Shown here: positions 25,380 to 32,811 of the stretch, in pieces
Layout of the letters: every line of letters starts with the position of its first letter
How positions within the stretch are numbered: position 1 is the first letter of the stretch
Origin: Variovorax paradoxus
Lineage (GTDB): Bacteria > Pseudomonadota > Gammaproteobacteria > Burkholderiales > Burkholderiaceae_C
Assembly (NCBI RefSeq): GCF_000834655.1
Contig: NZ_JXQQ01000075.1
Location: 28,090-92,089 of the forward strand
Direction of reading: 5' to 3'
DNA length: 64,000 nt
Position numbers and translations under genes: made by a program
The notes under the pieces: generated by a model
What the model saw: the letters and a program-made list of their open reading frames with translations, nothing else
Database searches by the model: none
Told to the model about the DNA's origin: nothing

Positions 25380-26324
25380 TCAGGGCTCCCCGAGCACGCC
25401 GAAGTCGCTGTCGCCCTGCTGCACCGCATTCACGAGTTGCACCCGGTTGCGCGCAGCGAAGCGGCGGCGCAGCTGGCGCATGTGGTAGTCCACCGTATGC
25501 GCCGACAGGTCCAGGCGGTTGGCGATTTCCTTGTCGCTGCGGCCCTGCAGTAGGTGCTGCAGGATGTCTTGCTGGGTCGCCGAGATCTCGATGCGACCCG
25601 TGCCCGGCGCGCCGACGATGCGCGTGTGGCGCGAGACGTACTCGTGCACGCTCAGGCCCAGGATCAAGCCCTGCCCGATCACGCTGTCGGTGATCCAGTG
25701 GCTGCCGGGCCTGCGCGACAGCAGGCTGATCACCGTGTGCTGGTTCACATGCGTGGGCGAGGCCAGCCGAAACAGAAGCCCGCTGCGGATATCGCTGGCG
25801 TGCAGGTCGGAGAGAAAACGCTGCCGCAGCCCGCTGGGGTCTTCGGGCGCCTCTGCCGCAAGCGCTTCGAGCTGGGCCACGTCCCACGCCAGCGGCAGGC
25901 TCGATGCGGGCACGCCCTGCTGGCGCAGGTCCGCGCCGCAGTAGTTCTGCGCGAAGTAGCGCCGCGTCCATTCGGGGTTCGCATACGCGGTGAAGAAGCT
26001 CAGGGGCCACCATCGGCCGCGCATGTATGCCACCGCCCCGTAGCCCAGCCAGTCGAAGTCGAGCGTGTGCAGCATGCCGCGCACCAGCTCCGCGCGCGCT
26101 TCGATGCCGGGTGCTTCGAGCAGGTCGCCGACGATGCTGGGCACGCCGCCGGCATGGCGGTCGACGCCGGGCGGCAGGTAGAGATGCTCCTCCGAATAGA
26201 ACTGCGGCGCCGGACAACCCGGTGGCAGCTGGGTGTCCGCGCCCGGCGGCGGGACTGGTTCGGAATCATTGGTCTTCTGCAGCGAAGCCGCCGCGACGCG
26301 TTGCAACATGGTCGACAGGATCAT
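25380..26324 (-). CDS. LuxR-family regulator with autoinducer-binding domain (LuxR solo)
   Basis: 314 residues. An N-terminal extension of about 65 residues precedes a PF03472-like autoinducer domain: TLDFDWLGYGAVAYM, then YANPEWTRRYFAQNYCGADL and PLAWD. The usual Asp-Pro after the tyrosine motif is Asp-Leu here, and the tail of the domain has a conserved SLLSRRPG region. The C-terminal HTH (about 240-300) is ISATQQDILQHLLQGRSDKEIANRLDLSAHTVDYHMRQLRRRF. No luxI-type synthase lies in this window, so it may answer a foreign or plant-derived signal. Target genes are unknown. Confidence 0.85.
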   Translation of the reverse strand: MILSTMLQRVAAASLQKTNDSEPVPPPGADTQLPPGCPAPQFYSEEHLYLPPGVDRHAGGVPSIVGDLLEAPGIEARAELVRGMLHTLDFDWLGYGAVAYMRGRWWPLSFFTAYANPEWTRRYFAQNYCGADLRQQGVPASSLPLAWDVAQLEALAAEAPEDPSGLRQRFLSDLHASDIRSGLLFRLASPTHVNQHTVISLLSRRPGSHWITDSVIGQGLILGLSVHEYVSRHTRIVGAPGTGRIEISATQQDILQHLLQGRSDKEIANRLDLSAHTVDYHMRQLRRRFAARNRVQLVNAVQQGDSDFGVLGEP

Positions 26325-26622
26325 GGAATGCCCGATAGGTGTTCCGCATGCACCGGCCGGTGCCGCAGGCTTGCAGGCAAATTACCAAAGCGCAACCCCG
26401 GCGCCTTGTAGATTCTTAGCTTCGCGCGCATTCGAGCCGCAGTGCGCACGCACGGCAACGCCATGGGAGGCGACCTTGCTCGACAACTGAATACCTTCGC
26501 CTGAACCATGCGCGCAGGTCATCAGGTCATGCAGGATCTAACCTTCCCACGGGGCGGTGGCGCTGGCATGCTGCTTGCACCCCGGCCCCGACACCTGAAG
26601 TCTTTCTTCAACCCGTCTTTCG
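26325..26622. other. Non-coding gap between divergent luxR and araC genes
   Basis: About 300 bp with no credible gene. It must carry both divergent promoters and is locally less GC-rich near 26380-26420 and 26505-26540. No clear lux box or perfect palindrome was found. Confidence 0.5.
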
Positions 26623-27501
26623 ATGGACCTCCTTGCCTCCCGCTATTGGCGAGACGTTGACCTCGCAGGTCTTCAATTCACTGCCAACCGCTTCCTGCAC
26701 CGCGAGATGCGACCGCACCGGCACGTGGGCTTCACGCTTTCGGTGTCCGATGTCGAGCTGCGCGTGCGAACCGGCAACCGCGTCACCGTCGTGCCGCCGG
26801 GCACGCTGCTGCGCATTGCGCCGCATGTCTGGCATTCGGTGCAGGCGCGCACGGCACCATGGCGCGAAGAGGCCCTGTACTGCAGCTTCGACGTGGCCCG
26901 CTGCATCAGCCCCCTGCTCGGCGAGACACGGATCGCGCGCGTGGAAGACGACACGGGCGTCTCGGTGTTTCTCGACGCGGCGGCGGGACTCGAATTCCTC
27001 GAATGCCACCGGCTGCTCTACGAACCCACGAGCACCGGCAACCGGGAGGACATCGCCGCGGGCCGCGACCTGCTGCGCCGGCGCCTTGTGCAATGGATTC
27101 CACCGCTGGCGCCGGCCACGGTGCGGGCGCCCGAGATCGGCGACGAGCGCCTGGACCGGCTCTACGAACTCATCGCGTCGGGCTTTCACCAGCGCATGAC
27201 CCTCGACAGCCTTGCCGAAGCAGTCGGCTGGCATCCGGTGCATGTGCACAGGCGGTTCCGGGCCGCATGGGGTTTCACGCCGCACGAGATGCTGGTGGGC
27301 CATCGCATCGAGTACGCACGCGACCTCATCGCCGGCGGCGCGCGCGTGACCTATGCGGCGCACGCGGCGGGCTTCGCGGACCAGAGCCATCTGCACAAGA
27401 CCTTTCTCAGCACCTATGCGGTGCTGCCCGGCGACTACCGGAGGCTTGCCGCGCTCGATGCATTGCAGCCGCCTTCGGCCAGGAACGGCATCGTCGGCTA
27501 G
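26623..27501 (+). CDS. AraC-family regulator
   Basis: 292 residues. The N-terminal cupin sensor contains MRPHRHVGFTLSVSDVELRVRTGNRVTVVPPGTLLRIAPHVWHSV (about 27-72). The C-terminal double HTH (about 185-282) reads MTLDSLAEAVGWHPVHVHRRFRAAWGFTPHEMLVGHRIEYARDLI and VTYAAHAAGFADQSHLHKTFLSTYAVLPGDYR. The layout resembles regulators that control a nearby exporter, but the adjacent downstream DNA is a degraded scar, so its original target may have been lost. Confidence 0.87.
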   Translation: MDLLASRYWRDVDLAGLQFTANRFLHREMRPHRHVGFTLSVSDVELRVRTGNRVTVVPPGTLLRIAPHVWHSVQARTAPWREEALYCSFDVARCISPLLGETRIARVEDDTGVSVFLDAAAGLEFLECHRLLYEPTSTGNREDIAAGRDLLRRRLVQWIPPLAPATVRAPEIGDERLDRLYELIASGFHQRMTLDSLAEAVGWHPVHVHRRFRAAWGFTPHEMLVGHRIEYARDLIAGGARVTYAAHAAGFADQSHLHKTFLSTYAVLPGDYRRLAALDALQPPSARNGIVG

Positions 27502-27529
27502 CGTTGCCACGGCCGGCCGCCGAAGGCCC

Positions 27530-27820
27530 TCAGGCCACGCCCGCTGAAGCCGGCTCGCGCCGCGGCCCGTCGAAGGGGCCGGGCGCAAGGATGACGGGGC
27601 TGCCCGTCTGGTTCGCGTCGGACCAATCCTTGACCTGCTTTTCCCAGTCCTTGCCGAGCACGCCGGGACCGGCGTCTTCCATGTTCCTGAAGTAGTCCTG
27701 CAGCGACTTGGTGTTGGTCTCGATCTCCGAGGGCTTGGCGAGCTCCTAGATCACGAAGCCGGTGATCGTGAGTCCCAGCCCGACGATGAAGAACGGACCG
27801 GCCGCGGCGCCGCCCAGCAA
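27530..27820 (-). pseudogene. Broken ORF: membrane helix plus soluble tail, interrupted by in-frame TAG
   Basis: Reading leftwards, one frame gives GGAAAGPFFIVGLGLTITGFVI, then an in-frame TAG (27746-27748), then ELAKPSEIETNTKSLQDYFR and on through QVKDWSDANQTGSPVILAPG to a TGA at 27530. The two parts look like one protein: a hydrophobic helix followed by an amphipathic acidic tail. No start codon of its own remains; upstream the frame runs straight into the antisense of the sctR fragment. I do not recognise the family. The stop may be a recent single-base change or a sequencing error. Confidence 0.5.
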
Positions 27821-27823
27821 CCC

Positions 27824-27985
27824 GACCCCGTGGTGGTGGACCTGATCGTGGCGACCGTGCTGCTCGCGCTGGGCATGTCGATGATTTCGCCCACCACCAT
27901 CTCGCGGCCAATCAAGCTGTTGCTGTTCGTGATGCTGGATGGCTGGACGCGGCTCGTTCACGGGCTTGTGCTGTCGTACCGCTGA
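27824..27985 (+). pseudogene. sctR: C-terminal remnant of a type III secretion inner-membrane protein
   Basis: Plus-strand codons from about 27824 to the TGA at 27983-27985 read DPVVVDLIVATVLLALGMSM, then ISPTTISRPIKLLLFVMLD and GWTRLVHGLVLSYR. This is the C-terminal end of the SctR/HrcR/YscR (FliP-like) family: the last two membrane helices with the M-S-P-T/M-T-I-S-x-P-x-K-L-L-L-F-V element. Roughly the first three quarters (about 160 residues) is missing and no other type III genes are in the window. The fragment overlaps the 3' end of the azoreductase gene on the other strand. It marks an old deletion or insertion. Confidence 0.8.
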
Positions 27986-28646
27986 GCTCGTCGACGAGCC
28001 GATCGACAGCGGCTTCGGCCTTTCGCATCGACTGCGCGAGCTGCTCGCCGCCGAATTCGTCGCACTCCACCGCCGCCTCGTGCACGTCGGTGATGCCGAT
28101 GTAGCCGAACACCGAGCGCACCGTGTCTTCCGTGTGATTCAGGTGCGCGATGCGACCGCCCTTGTCGTAGCCGTGGTCGCCGCGCGCGCCGAGCAGCACC
28201 ATGCGCTTGCCGGCGTCCGCGAGCATCGGCCAGTAAGGCACCGCGCCGCGCGCGCGGTCGAAACCGAAGGTGCGGCCCACACGCACGACGTTGTCGATGT
28301 AGGCCTTGAACTGGGCCGGCACGCTGAAGTTGTACATCGGCAGTCCCACCACGATCAGGTCGGCGGCGACGAGTTGGTCGACAAGGCGATCGCTTTCGGC
28401 GAGCACGCCGGCCATCCAGGGCTCGCGATCGGCCGGTGCGGTGAAGGCGGCGTGGATCCATCGGCTGTCGACGTAGGCGGGCGGGTGCTGGCCGACGTCG
28501 AGGTAGTCGATGCGGTCTTCGGGCCGCGCCTGGCGCCAGCGCTCGATGAAACGCGAAGAGAGCCGCCGCGTGTGCGAGCCGTGAGGGTCGGTTCCCGAGA
28601 TGCCCGGGCGGGCGCTCGCGTCGATGTGAAGCAGGTTGAGGGTCAT
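27912..28646 (-). CDS. FMN-dependent NADH-azoreductase / NAD(P)H oxidoreductase
   Basis: 244 residues of flavodoxin-like fold. It starts LNLLHIDASARPGISGTDPHGSHTRRLSS, has the FMN-contact loop GLPMYNFSVPAQFKAYIDNVVR (about 100-121) and GARGDHGYDKG, and ends in homology at AVDRLVDEL (about 220). Such enzymes reduce azo dyes and quinones with NAD(P)H. GGAG sits eight bases before the ATG at 28646. The last about 23 residues (SGTTAQARERAASSHPAS and on) lie antisense to the sctR remnant and look unrelated to the family, so the original stop was probably lost. The divergent LysR gene is its likely regulator. Confidence 0.85.
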   Translation of the reverse strand: MTLNLLHIDASARPGISGTDPHGSHTRRLSSRFIERWRQARPEDRIDYLDVGQHPPAYVDSRWIHAAFTAPADREPWMAGVLAESDRLVDQLVAADLIVVGLPMYNFSVPAQFKAYIDNVVRVGRTFGFDRARGAVPYWPMLADAGKRMVLLGARGDHGYDKGGRIAHLNHTEDTVRSVFGYIGITDVHEAAVECDEFGGEQLAQSMRKAEAAVDRLVDELSGTTAQARERAASSHPASRTATA

Positions 28647-28764
28647 GTCGTTCGCTCCGTGAATGGATGAGTTGATGTACGCTGTGTCGCGCTGTCGAAG
28701 TGACCGCACAGGCCCTGAATCTATGGACACGCCCGGGCCTTCACAAACGATCATTTTTCCGCTT

Positions 28765-29691
28765 ATGCAAGAGATTGGCTCACCCGTACGATCGTCACGA
28801 CGCCTGCCTCCCCTGCTCTCGCTGCGGGCCTTCGAGGCTGCGGCCGCGCACCTGAGCTTCCAGCGCGCGGCGGCCGAGCTTTCGGTCACGCCCTCGGCCA
28901 TCAGCCACCAGGTGCGCGCGCTCGAAGACTCGCTGGGGCAGCCGCTGTTTCGGCGGCTCACGCGGCAGCTCGCGCTGACGCCTGCGGGCCAGCGGCTCTT
29001 CGACGACCTGCGAATGGGCTTCGATGCGCTCGAAGCCGGTGTGGAAAGGCTGCGTCGGCCTGCGGCGTCTCAGTCGGTCACGCTCACCACCAACACGGCG
29101 TTCGCGGCCCGCTGGGTGCTGCCGCGCATGGCGGCCTTCCGCGCGGCCTGCCCCGGCATCGATCTGCGGCTGCACGCCGGCGACACGGTGGTCGACCTGG
29201 CACGCGGCGATGCGGACATCGCGGTGCGATCGGGCAGCGGCAACTGGCCCGGGCTCGTGGTCAGCGAACTGATGCCCGAGCGCTATGCGCCGTTATGCAG
29301 CCCGATGCTGGGCCTGCGCCGCAAGGGCGATCTGCCGAAGCACCAGTTGATCCACTGCGACTGGCAGCCGCAGGCGTTGGCGCCGGCGCTGTGGTCACGC
29401 TGGTTTCGAGAGGCGGGCATCGCGCAGCCGCGCGGCCGCTCTGCGAAGGCGGCAGGCCTGTCGTTCTCCGACGAGACACACGCGATGCTCGCCGCGCTGG
29501 CGGGGCATGGCATCGCGCTCCTGAGCCTCACGCTGGCGGCCGAAGAGCTGCGCAGCGGCGCGCTGGTGCAGCCCTTCGGGCCGGCGCTCGATACCGGGAG
29601 CTACTTTCTCGCGACCGCGAACGGGCGGGAGCACGAGCCCGCGATACGGGCGGTGTGGCAGTGGATCGAATCGCAGGCCGCTGCCGGCTGA
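28765..29691 (+). CDS. LysR-family regulator (GcvA-like)
   Basis: 308 residues from ATG 28765; an ATG at 28723 in the same frame adds 14. The head is LPPLLSLRAFEAAAAHLSFQRAAAELSVTPSAISHQVRALEDSLGQPLFRRLTRQLALTPAG (about 12-73), a GcvA-type LysR. The effector domain begins SVTLTTNTAFAARWVLPRMAAF. It is divergent from the azoreductase gene and is the natural candidate for its control. It converges on the TetR gene with 10 nt between stops. Confidence 0.87.
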   Translation: MQEIGSPVRSSRRLPPLLSLRAFEAAAAHLSFQRAAAELSVTPSAISHQVRALEDSLGQPLFRRLTRQLALTPAGQRLFDDLRMGFDALEAGVERLRRPAASQSVTLTTNTAFAARWVLPRMAAFRAACPGIDLRLHAGDTVVDLARGDADIAVRSGSGNWPGLVVSELMPERYAPLCSPMLGLRRKGDLPKHQLIHCDWQPQALAPALWSRWFREAGIAQPRGRSAKAAGLSFSDETHAMLAALAGHGIALLSLTLAAEELRSGALVQPFGPALDTGSYFLATANGREHEPAIRAVWQWIESQAAAG

Positions 29692-29701
29692 TCGCGGCGG
29701 A

Positions 29702-30364
29702 TCACGCCAGCGGTTCGGTGATCTCGCGAAGCGCCATGCGCTTGTAGGCCTCCACCAGCGCCGCGCCTTCGTCCCGCTCGACCGCAATGGCCAGGCGGAT
29801 CGTCGCCTCGCCCATCTCCCAGATCAGGAAGGCGGCCTGCTCGATGCGCTTGACGTCGGCGCGGGCGCGCACCCTGTGCACCTTGAACATCGCGTCGGCC
29901 AGCATCTGTCCGCACGCGCGGCTCTCAGCAACCTGCAAGGTCAGCAGTTGCCGGTCGGCCTGCATGCCGCTCCAGATGTCGCGCATGACGGGGCGCTCGT
30001 TGACGATCGTGTAGTACACGTCCACCAGCGCGGCGAAGGACGACTGCAGGCTCGCCAGATCGAACACGTCTTTCAGGCCGTCGCGGATGCACTCGCGGCT
30101 GTGCGCATTGATGCGCTCGGCCAGCATGCGGATTAGCGCGGCCTTCTCGGGAAAGTATTGGTAGAGCGAGCCGATCGAGATGCCGGCCGATGCGGCGACC
30201 TCGCTCATCTTGAGCTGGTCGCTCCCGCCTCGCACGATCAGTTCGGCGGCCGCTTCGAGGATGCGCTCGACGCGCGCCTTGCTGCGCTCCTGGATGGGGC
30301 TCTTCCTCGCTGAAGGCGCCTCGGCGACGGCCACTTGCAATGGCAAAGGTGTGCTGCGGGTCAT
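29702..30364 (-). CDS. TetR-family repressor
   Basis: 220 residues. The N-terminal HTH is RVERILEAAAELIVRGGSDQLKMSEVAASAGISIGSLYQYFPEKAALIRMLAERI (about 31-85), with the S-I-G-S-L-Y-Q-Y-F recognition helix. The rest is a helical ligand domain. It starts at ATG 30364 (MTRSTPLPL); a longer frame would run through the operator. It is divergent from the NmrA-like/DUF1772 pair, and an inverted repeat GTGAGTAA/TTACTCAC lies between them, so it very probably represses that pair and itself. Confidence 0.88.
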   Translation of the reverse strand: MTRSTPLPLQVAVAEAPSARKSPIQERSKARVERILEAAAELIVRGGSDQLKMSEVAASAGISIGSLYQYFPEKAALIRMLAERINAHSRECIRDGLKDVFDLASLQSSFAALVDVYYTIVNERPVMRDIWSGMQADRQLLTLQVAESRACGQMLADAMFKVHRVRARADVKRIEQAAFLIWEMGEATIRLAIAVERDEGAALVEAYKRMALREITEPLA

Positions 30365-30390
30365 GGCCTCATCCAGGGGTTGACATCCAA

Positions 30391-30433
30391 AATGTGAGTA
30401 ACTATCATTTTTTACGTGAGCATTACTCACATT
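30391..30433. promoter_or_regulatory. Inverted repeat, probable TetR operator
   Basis: AATGTGAGTAA (30391-30401) and its exact complement TTACTCACATT (30423-30433) are separated by 21 nt; a further GTGAG at 30416-30420 pairs with CTCAC at 30426-30430. Local base composition is AT-rich, as expected for overlapping divergent promoters. The arms fit the TGAGTNA half-sites of many TetR repressors. Confidence 0.65.
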
Positions 30434-30451
30434 ATCTCAAGGAGTTCGAAA

Positions 30452-31303
30452 ATGGCAATCGGCAGCAGCACCCGGGATGATGCGCATCCCATTTTGGTAC
30501 TCGGCGCGAACGGCAAGACCGGCGGACGCGTTCTGGAGCGGCTGCGCGCCGCCGGCCATGCGGTGCGCGTCGGCTCGCGCTCCGCGCAGCCGCCTTTCGA
30601 TTGGGAAGACCGCGCCACCTGGAACGCCGCGCTCGAGGGCGTTGGCGCCGTCTACGTCGCCTACCAGCCGGACTTGTGCGTGCCGGGCGCCATCGACACG
30701 GTGAGCGCGTTCTACGACGCGGCCGCCAAGGCCGGCGTCGAAAGGATCGTGCTCCTCTCGGGCCGCGGCGAGCCCGAAGCGCAGGACGCCGAGCAGGCCC
30801 TGCAGGCCACCGCGCTCGACTGGACCATCGTGCGCGCCAGCTGGTTCTTCCAGAACTTCAGCGAGAACTACTTTCTCGACGAGATCGTCGCGGGCGCGAT
30901 CACGCTGCCCGAAGGACTCGCCGCGGAGCCGTTCGTCGATGCCGACGACATCGCCGACATCGCGGCGCAAGCACTGGTCGACAGCCGCCACAGCCGCAAG
31001 CTCTACGAGCTGACCGGCTCTCAGGCCTTCACCTTCCCGGAGGCCATCGCGCAGATCGGCCACGCCACGAATCGCAAGATCGACTGCCACATCGTCCCGA
31101 TGGACGACTATGCCAAGCTTCTGGCCGAAGCCGGTCTGCCGAAGGACCTGTGCTGGCTCGTCGTGTACCTGTTCACCACCGTTCTCGACGGCCGCAACAC
31201 CCCCGTCGCCCACGGCGTGGAACAGGCGCTCGGCCGCCCGCCCCGCACCTTCGCCGACTACGTTGCGCGCACGGCCCCGACCGGCGTCTGGGGAGCGAAG
31301 TGA
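30452..31303 (+). CDS. NmrA-like NAD(P)-binding protein
   Basis: 283 residues. The Rossmann start PILVLGANGKTGGRVLERLRAAGHAVRVGSRS (about 11-42) is intact, with IVLLSGRGEPEAQDAEQAL and WTIVRASWFFQNFSENYFLDEI later. This group includes ergot alkaloid EasG-like and quinone-reductase-like proteins without the SDR Tyr-Lys pair. AAGGAG lies eight bases before the ATG at 30452. Its stop overlaps the start of the DUF1772 gene (TGATG), so the two are translationally coupled. Probably a reductase or redox sensor; substrate unknown. Confidence 0.87.
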   Translation: MAIGSSTRDDAHPILVLGANGKTGGRVLERLRAAGHAVRVGSRSAQPPFDWEDRATWNAALEGVGAVYVAYQPDLCVPGAIDTVSAFYDAAAKAGVERIVLLSGRGEPEAQDAEQALQATALDWTIVRASWFFQNFSENYFLDEIVAGAITLPEGLAAEPFVDADDIADIAAQALVDSRHSRKLYELTGSQAFTFPEAIAQIGHATNRKIDCHIVPMDDYAKLLAEAGLPKDLCWLVVYLFTTVLDGRNTPVAHGVEQALGRPPRTFADYVARTAPTGVWGAK

Positions 31304-31791
31304 TGATGGGCAAGACGGCCACGGCGTTGATCCTGGCGAGCGCCTTTTCCACGGCGATGGTCGCCGGCATCTTCCATGCGTTCTCGTCGTTCGTGATGCC
31401 GGCCCTCGGGCGCATCCAGAACAGCGAGGGCATCAACGCCATGAACGCGATCAACGTGACGGTGATCACGCCGAGCTTCATGCTCTTCTTCATGGGCAGC
31501 GCGGTGCTGGGCATCGTGCTGGGCGGCTGGTCGCTGTTCTCGATCTCGCAGCTCGATTCGCAACTGGTCCTGCTGGCCAGCCTGCTCTACGTGATCGGCT
31601 GCTTCGGCGTGACGATGGCGCTCAACGTGCCGCTCAACAACCAGCTCGCAGCGACATCGCCCACCGACGGCCATGCGTTCTGGCTCGTCTATCTGAAGAC
31701 CTGGACGATGTGGAACAGCGTGCGGACGGCATCGTCCGCACTCGCCGCGATCGTCTTCGTTGCGGCTGCGCTGAGGCGGGCCGCGGCTTAG
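31303..31791 (+). CDS. DUF1772 / anthrone oxygenase-like membrane protein
   Basis: 162 residues with four membrane helices: ATALILASAFSTAMVAGIFHAFSSFVMPAL, VTVITPSFMLFFMGSAVLGIVLG, LVLLASLLYVIGCFGVTMAL and SSALAAIVFVAAALRRAA. The segment NVPLNNQLA after helix 3 and KTWTMWNSVRTASS are conserved in DUF1772 proteins; fungal relatives oxidise anthrones to anthraquinones. With the NmrA-like partner and TetR this suggests a small quinone or aromatic detoxification module, by inference. Confidence 0.85.
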   Translation: MMGKTATALILASAFSTAMVAGIFHAFSSFVMPALGRIQNSEGINAMNAINVTVITPSFMLFFMGSAVLGIVLGGWSLFSISQLDSQLVLLASLLYVIGCFGVTMALNVPLNNQLAATSPTDGHAFWLVYLKTWTMWNSVRTASSALAAIVFVAAALRRAAA

Positions 31792-31801
31792 GGCCTAGGC
31801 G

Positions 31802-32707
31802 TCAGGCCGCGCGAAGTTGCTCGCGCAGCTTCTGGCCGATCTCCGGCCGTTCGAGGAACGGGTCTGCCGGATTCATGACCGCCACGATGTTCTCCATGCG
31901 GGCGCGCACATTGCCCAATGCCTTGGGGTGGCTGAACACGTAGAACTGGTTGTCGCTGATCGCGTCGAACACCTTCGCAGCGACCTCGGCGGCGGTGATC
32001 TTGCCGCTGCTCACCGCCTTGTTGCTCATGGCCTGGCCGATGAGTTGGCTCTTGGTGAGTTCGCTGTCCTTGGGCGCATTCGGGCGGTTGCGCTCGCTGC
32101 TCGTGATGCCCGTCGGCACGAAGTACGGGCACAGGAGGCTCGCGCCGATCTGGTCGGTGACCAGCGTCAGGTCCTGGTACAGCGTCTCGGTGAGGCTCAC
32201 GACCGCGGCCTTGGCGGCGTTGTAGATACCCATGTTGGGCGGCGTGAGCAGGCCCGCCATGCTGGCGGTGTTGGTGATGTGGCCGCGGTAGCCGGGGTCT
32301 TTTGCGGCGGCTTCGAGCATTATCGGCGTGAACAGGCGCACGCCATGGATCACGCCCCAGAGGTCCACGCCCAGCACCCATTCCCAGTCGGAGACGGTGT
32401 TCTCCCACACCAGCCCGCCCGCGCCCACGCCGGCGTTGTTGAAGACGAAATGAGGCGCGCCGAAGCGCTCCTTCACGGCCGCGGCCAGCGCTTCCATTTG
32501 CGCGGCATCGGACACATCGACCTTTCGGGCGAGCACCTGCACGCCGGCGGCTTCCATCTCGGCCTTGGCCTTGTCCAGCGCGTCCTGCTGCACGTCGACC
32601 AGCACGAGGTTCATGCCGCGTGCGGCGCCGATGCGCGCGCATTCGAGGCCGAAGCCCGAGCCCGCGCCGGTGAGAACGGCAGTCTTGCCCTTGAAGTCCT
32701 GAATCAT
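31802..32707 (-). CDS. Short-chain dehydrogenase/reductase
   Basis: 301 residues. The NAD(P) site is AVLTGAGSGFGLECARIGAARG (about 10-31), the NNAG motif is in FVFNNAGVGAGG, the catalytic serine in NTASMAGLL and the Tyr-Lys pair in GIYNAAKAAVVSLTE (YxxxK). The C-terminal extension (AISDNQFYVFSHPKALGNVRARMENIV) is typical of a group often found with acyl-CoA genes. It is the last gene of the long minus-strand acyl-CoA locus and converges on DUF1772 with 10 nt between them. The substrate is likely a hydroxyacyl or alcohol, but this is not shown. Confidence 0.88.
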   Translation of the reverse strand: MIQDFKGKTAVLTGAGSGFGLECARIGAARGMNLVLVDVQQDALDKAKAEMEAAGVQVLARKVDVSDAAQMEALAAAVKERFGAPHFVFNNAGVGAGGLVWENTVSDWEWVLGVDLWGVIHGVRLFTPIMLEAAAKDPGYRGHITNTASMAGLLTPPNMGIYNAAKAAVVSLTETLYQDLTLVTDQIGASLLCPYFVPTGITSSERNRPNAPKDSELTKSQLIGQAMSNKAVSSGKITAAEVAAKVFDAISDNQFYVFSHPKALGNVRARMENIVAVMNPADPFLERPEIGQKLREQLRAA

Positions 32708-32811
32708 TTGCCGGTGTCCTTCTTGCGTTGAATGTCTCTGACGTTGGAAGCGCTATTGAAATACGGAACGCGCCGCCGCGCAGTCACGAAGGTGCCCCGG
32801 CCGCGTTCGTT

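Noticed and set aside
26325..26622. lux box upstream of the LuxR solo
   Set aside because: No 18-20 bp dyad with CTG/CAG ends was found in the gap.
27502..27985. An intact small protein-coding gene on either strand
   Set aside because: The plus-strand fragment lacks a start and most of its family length, and the minus-strand frame is interrupted and has no start, so both are treated as remnants.
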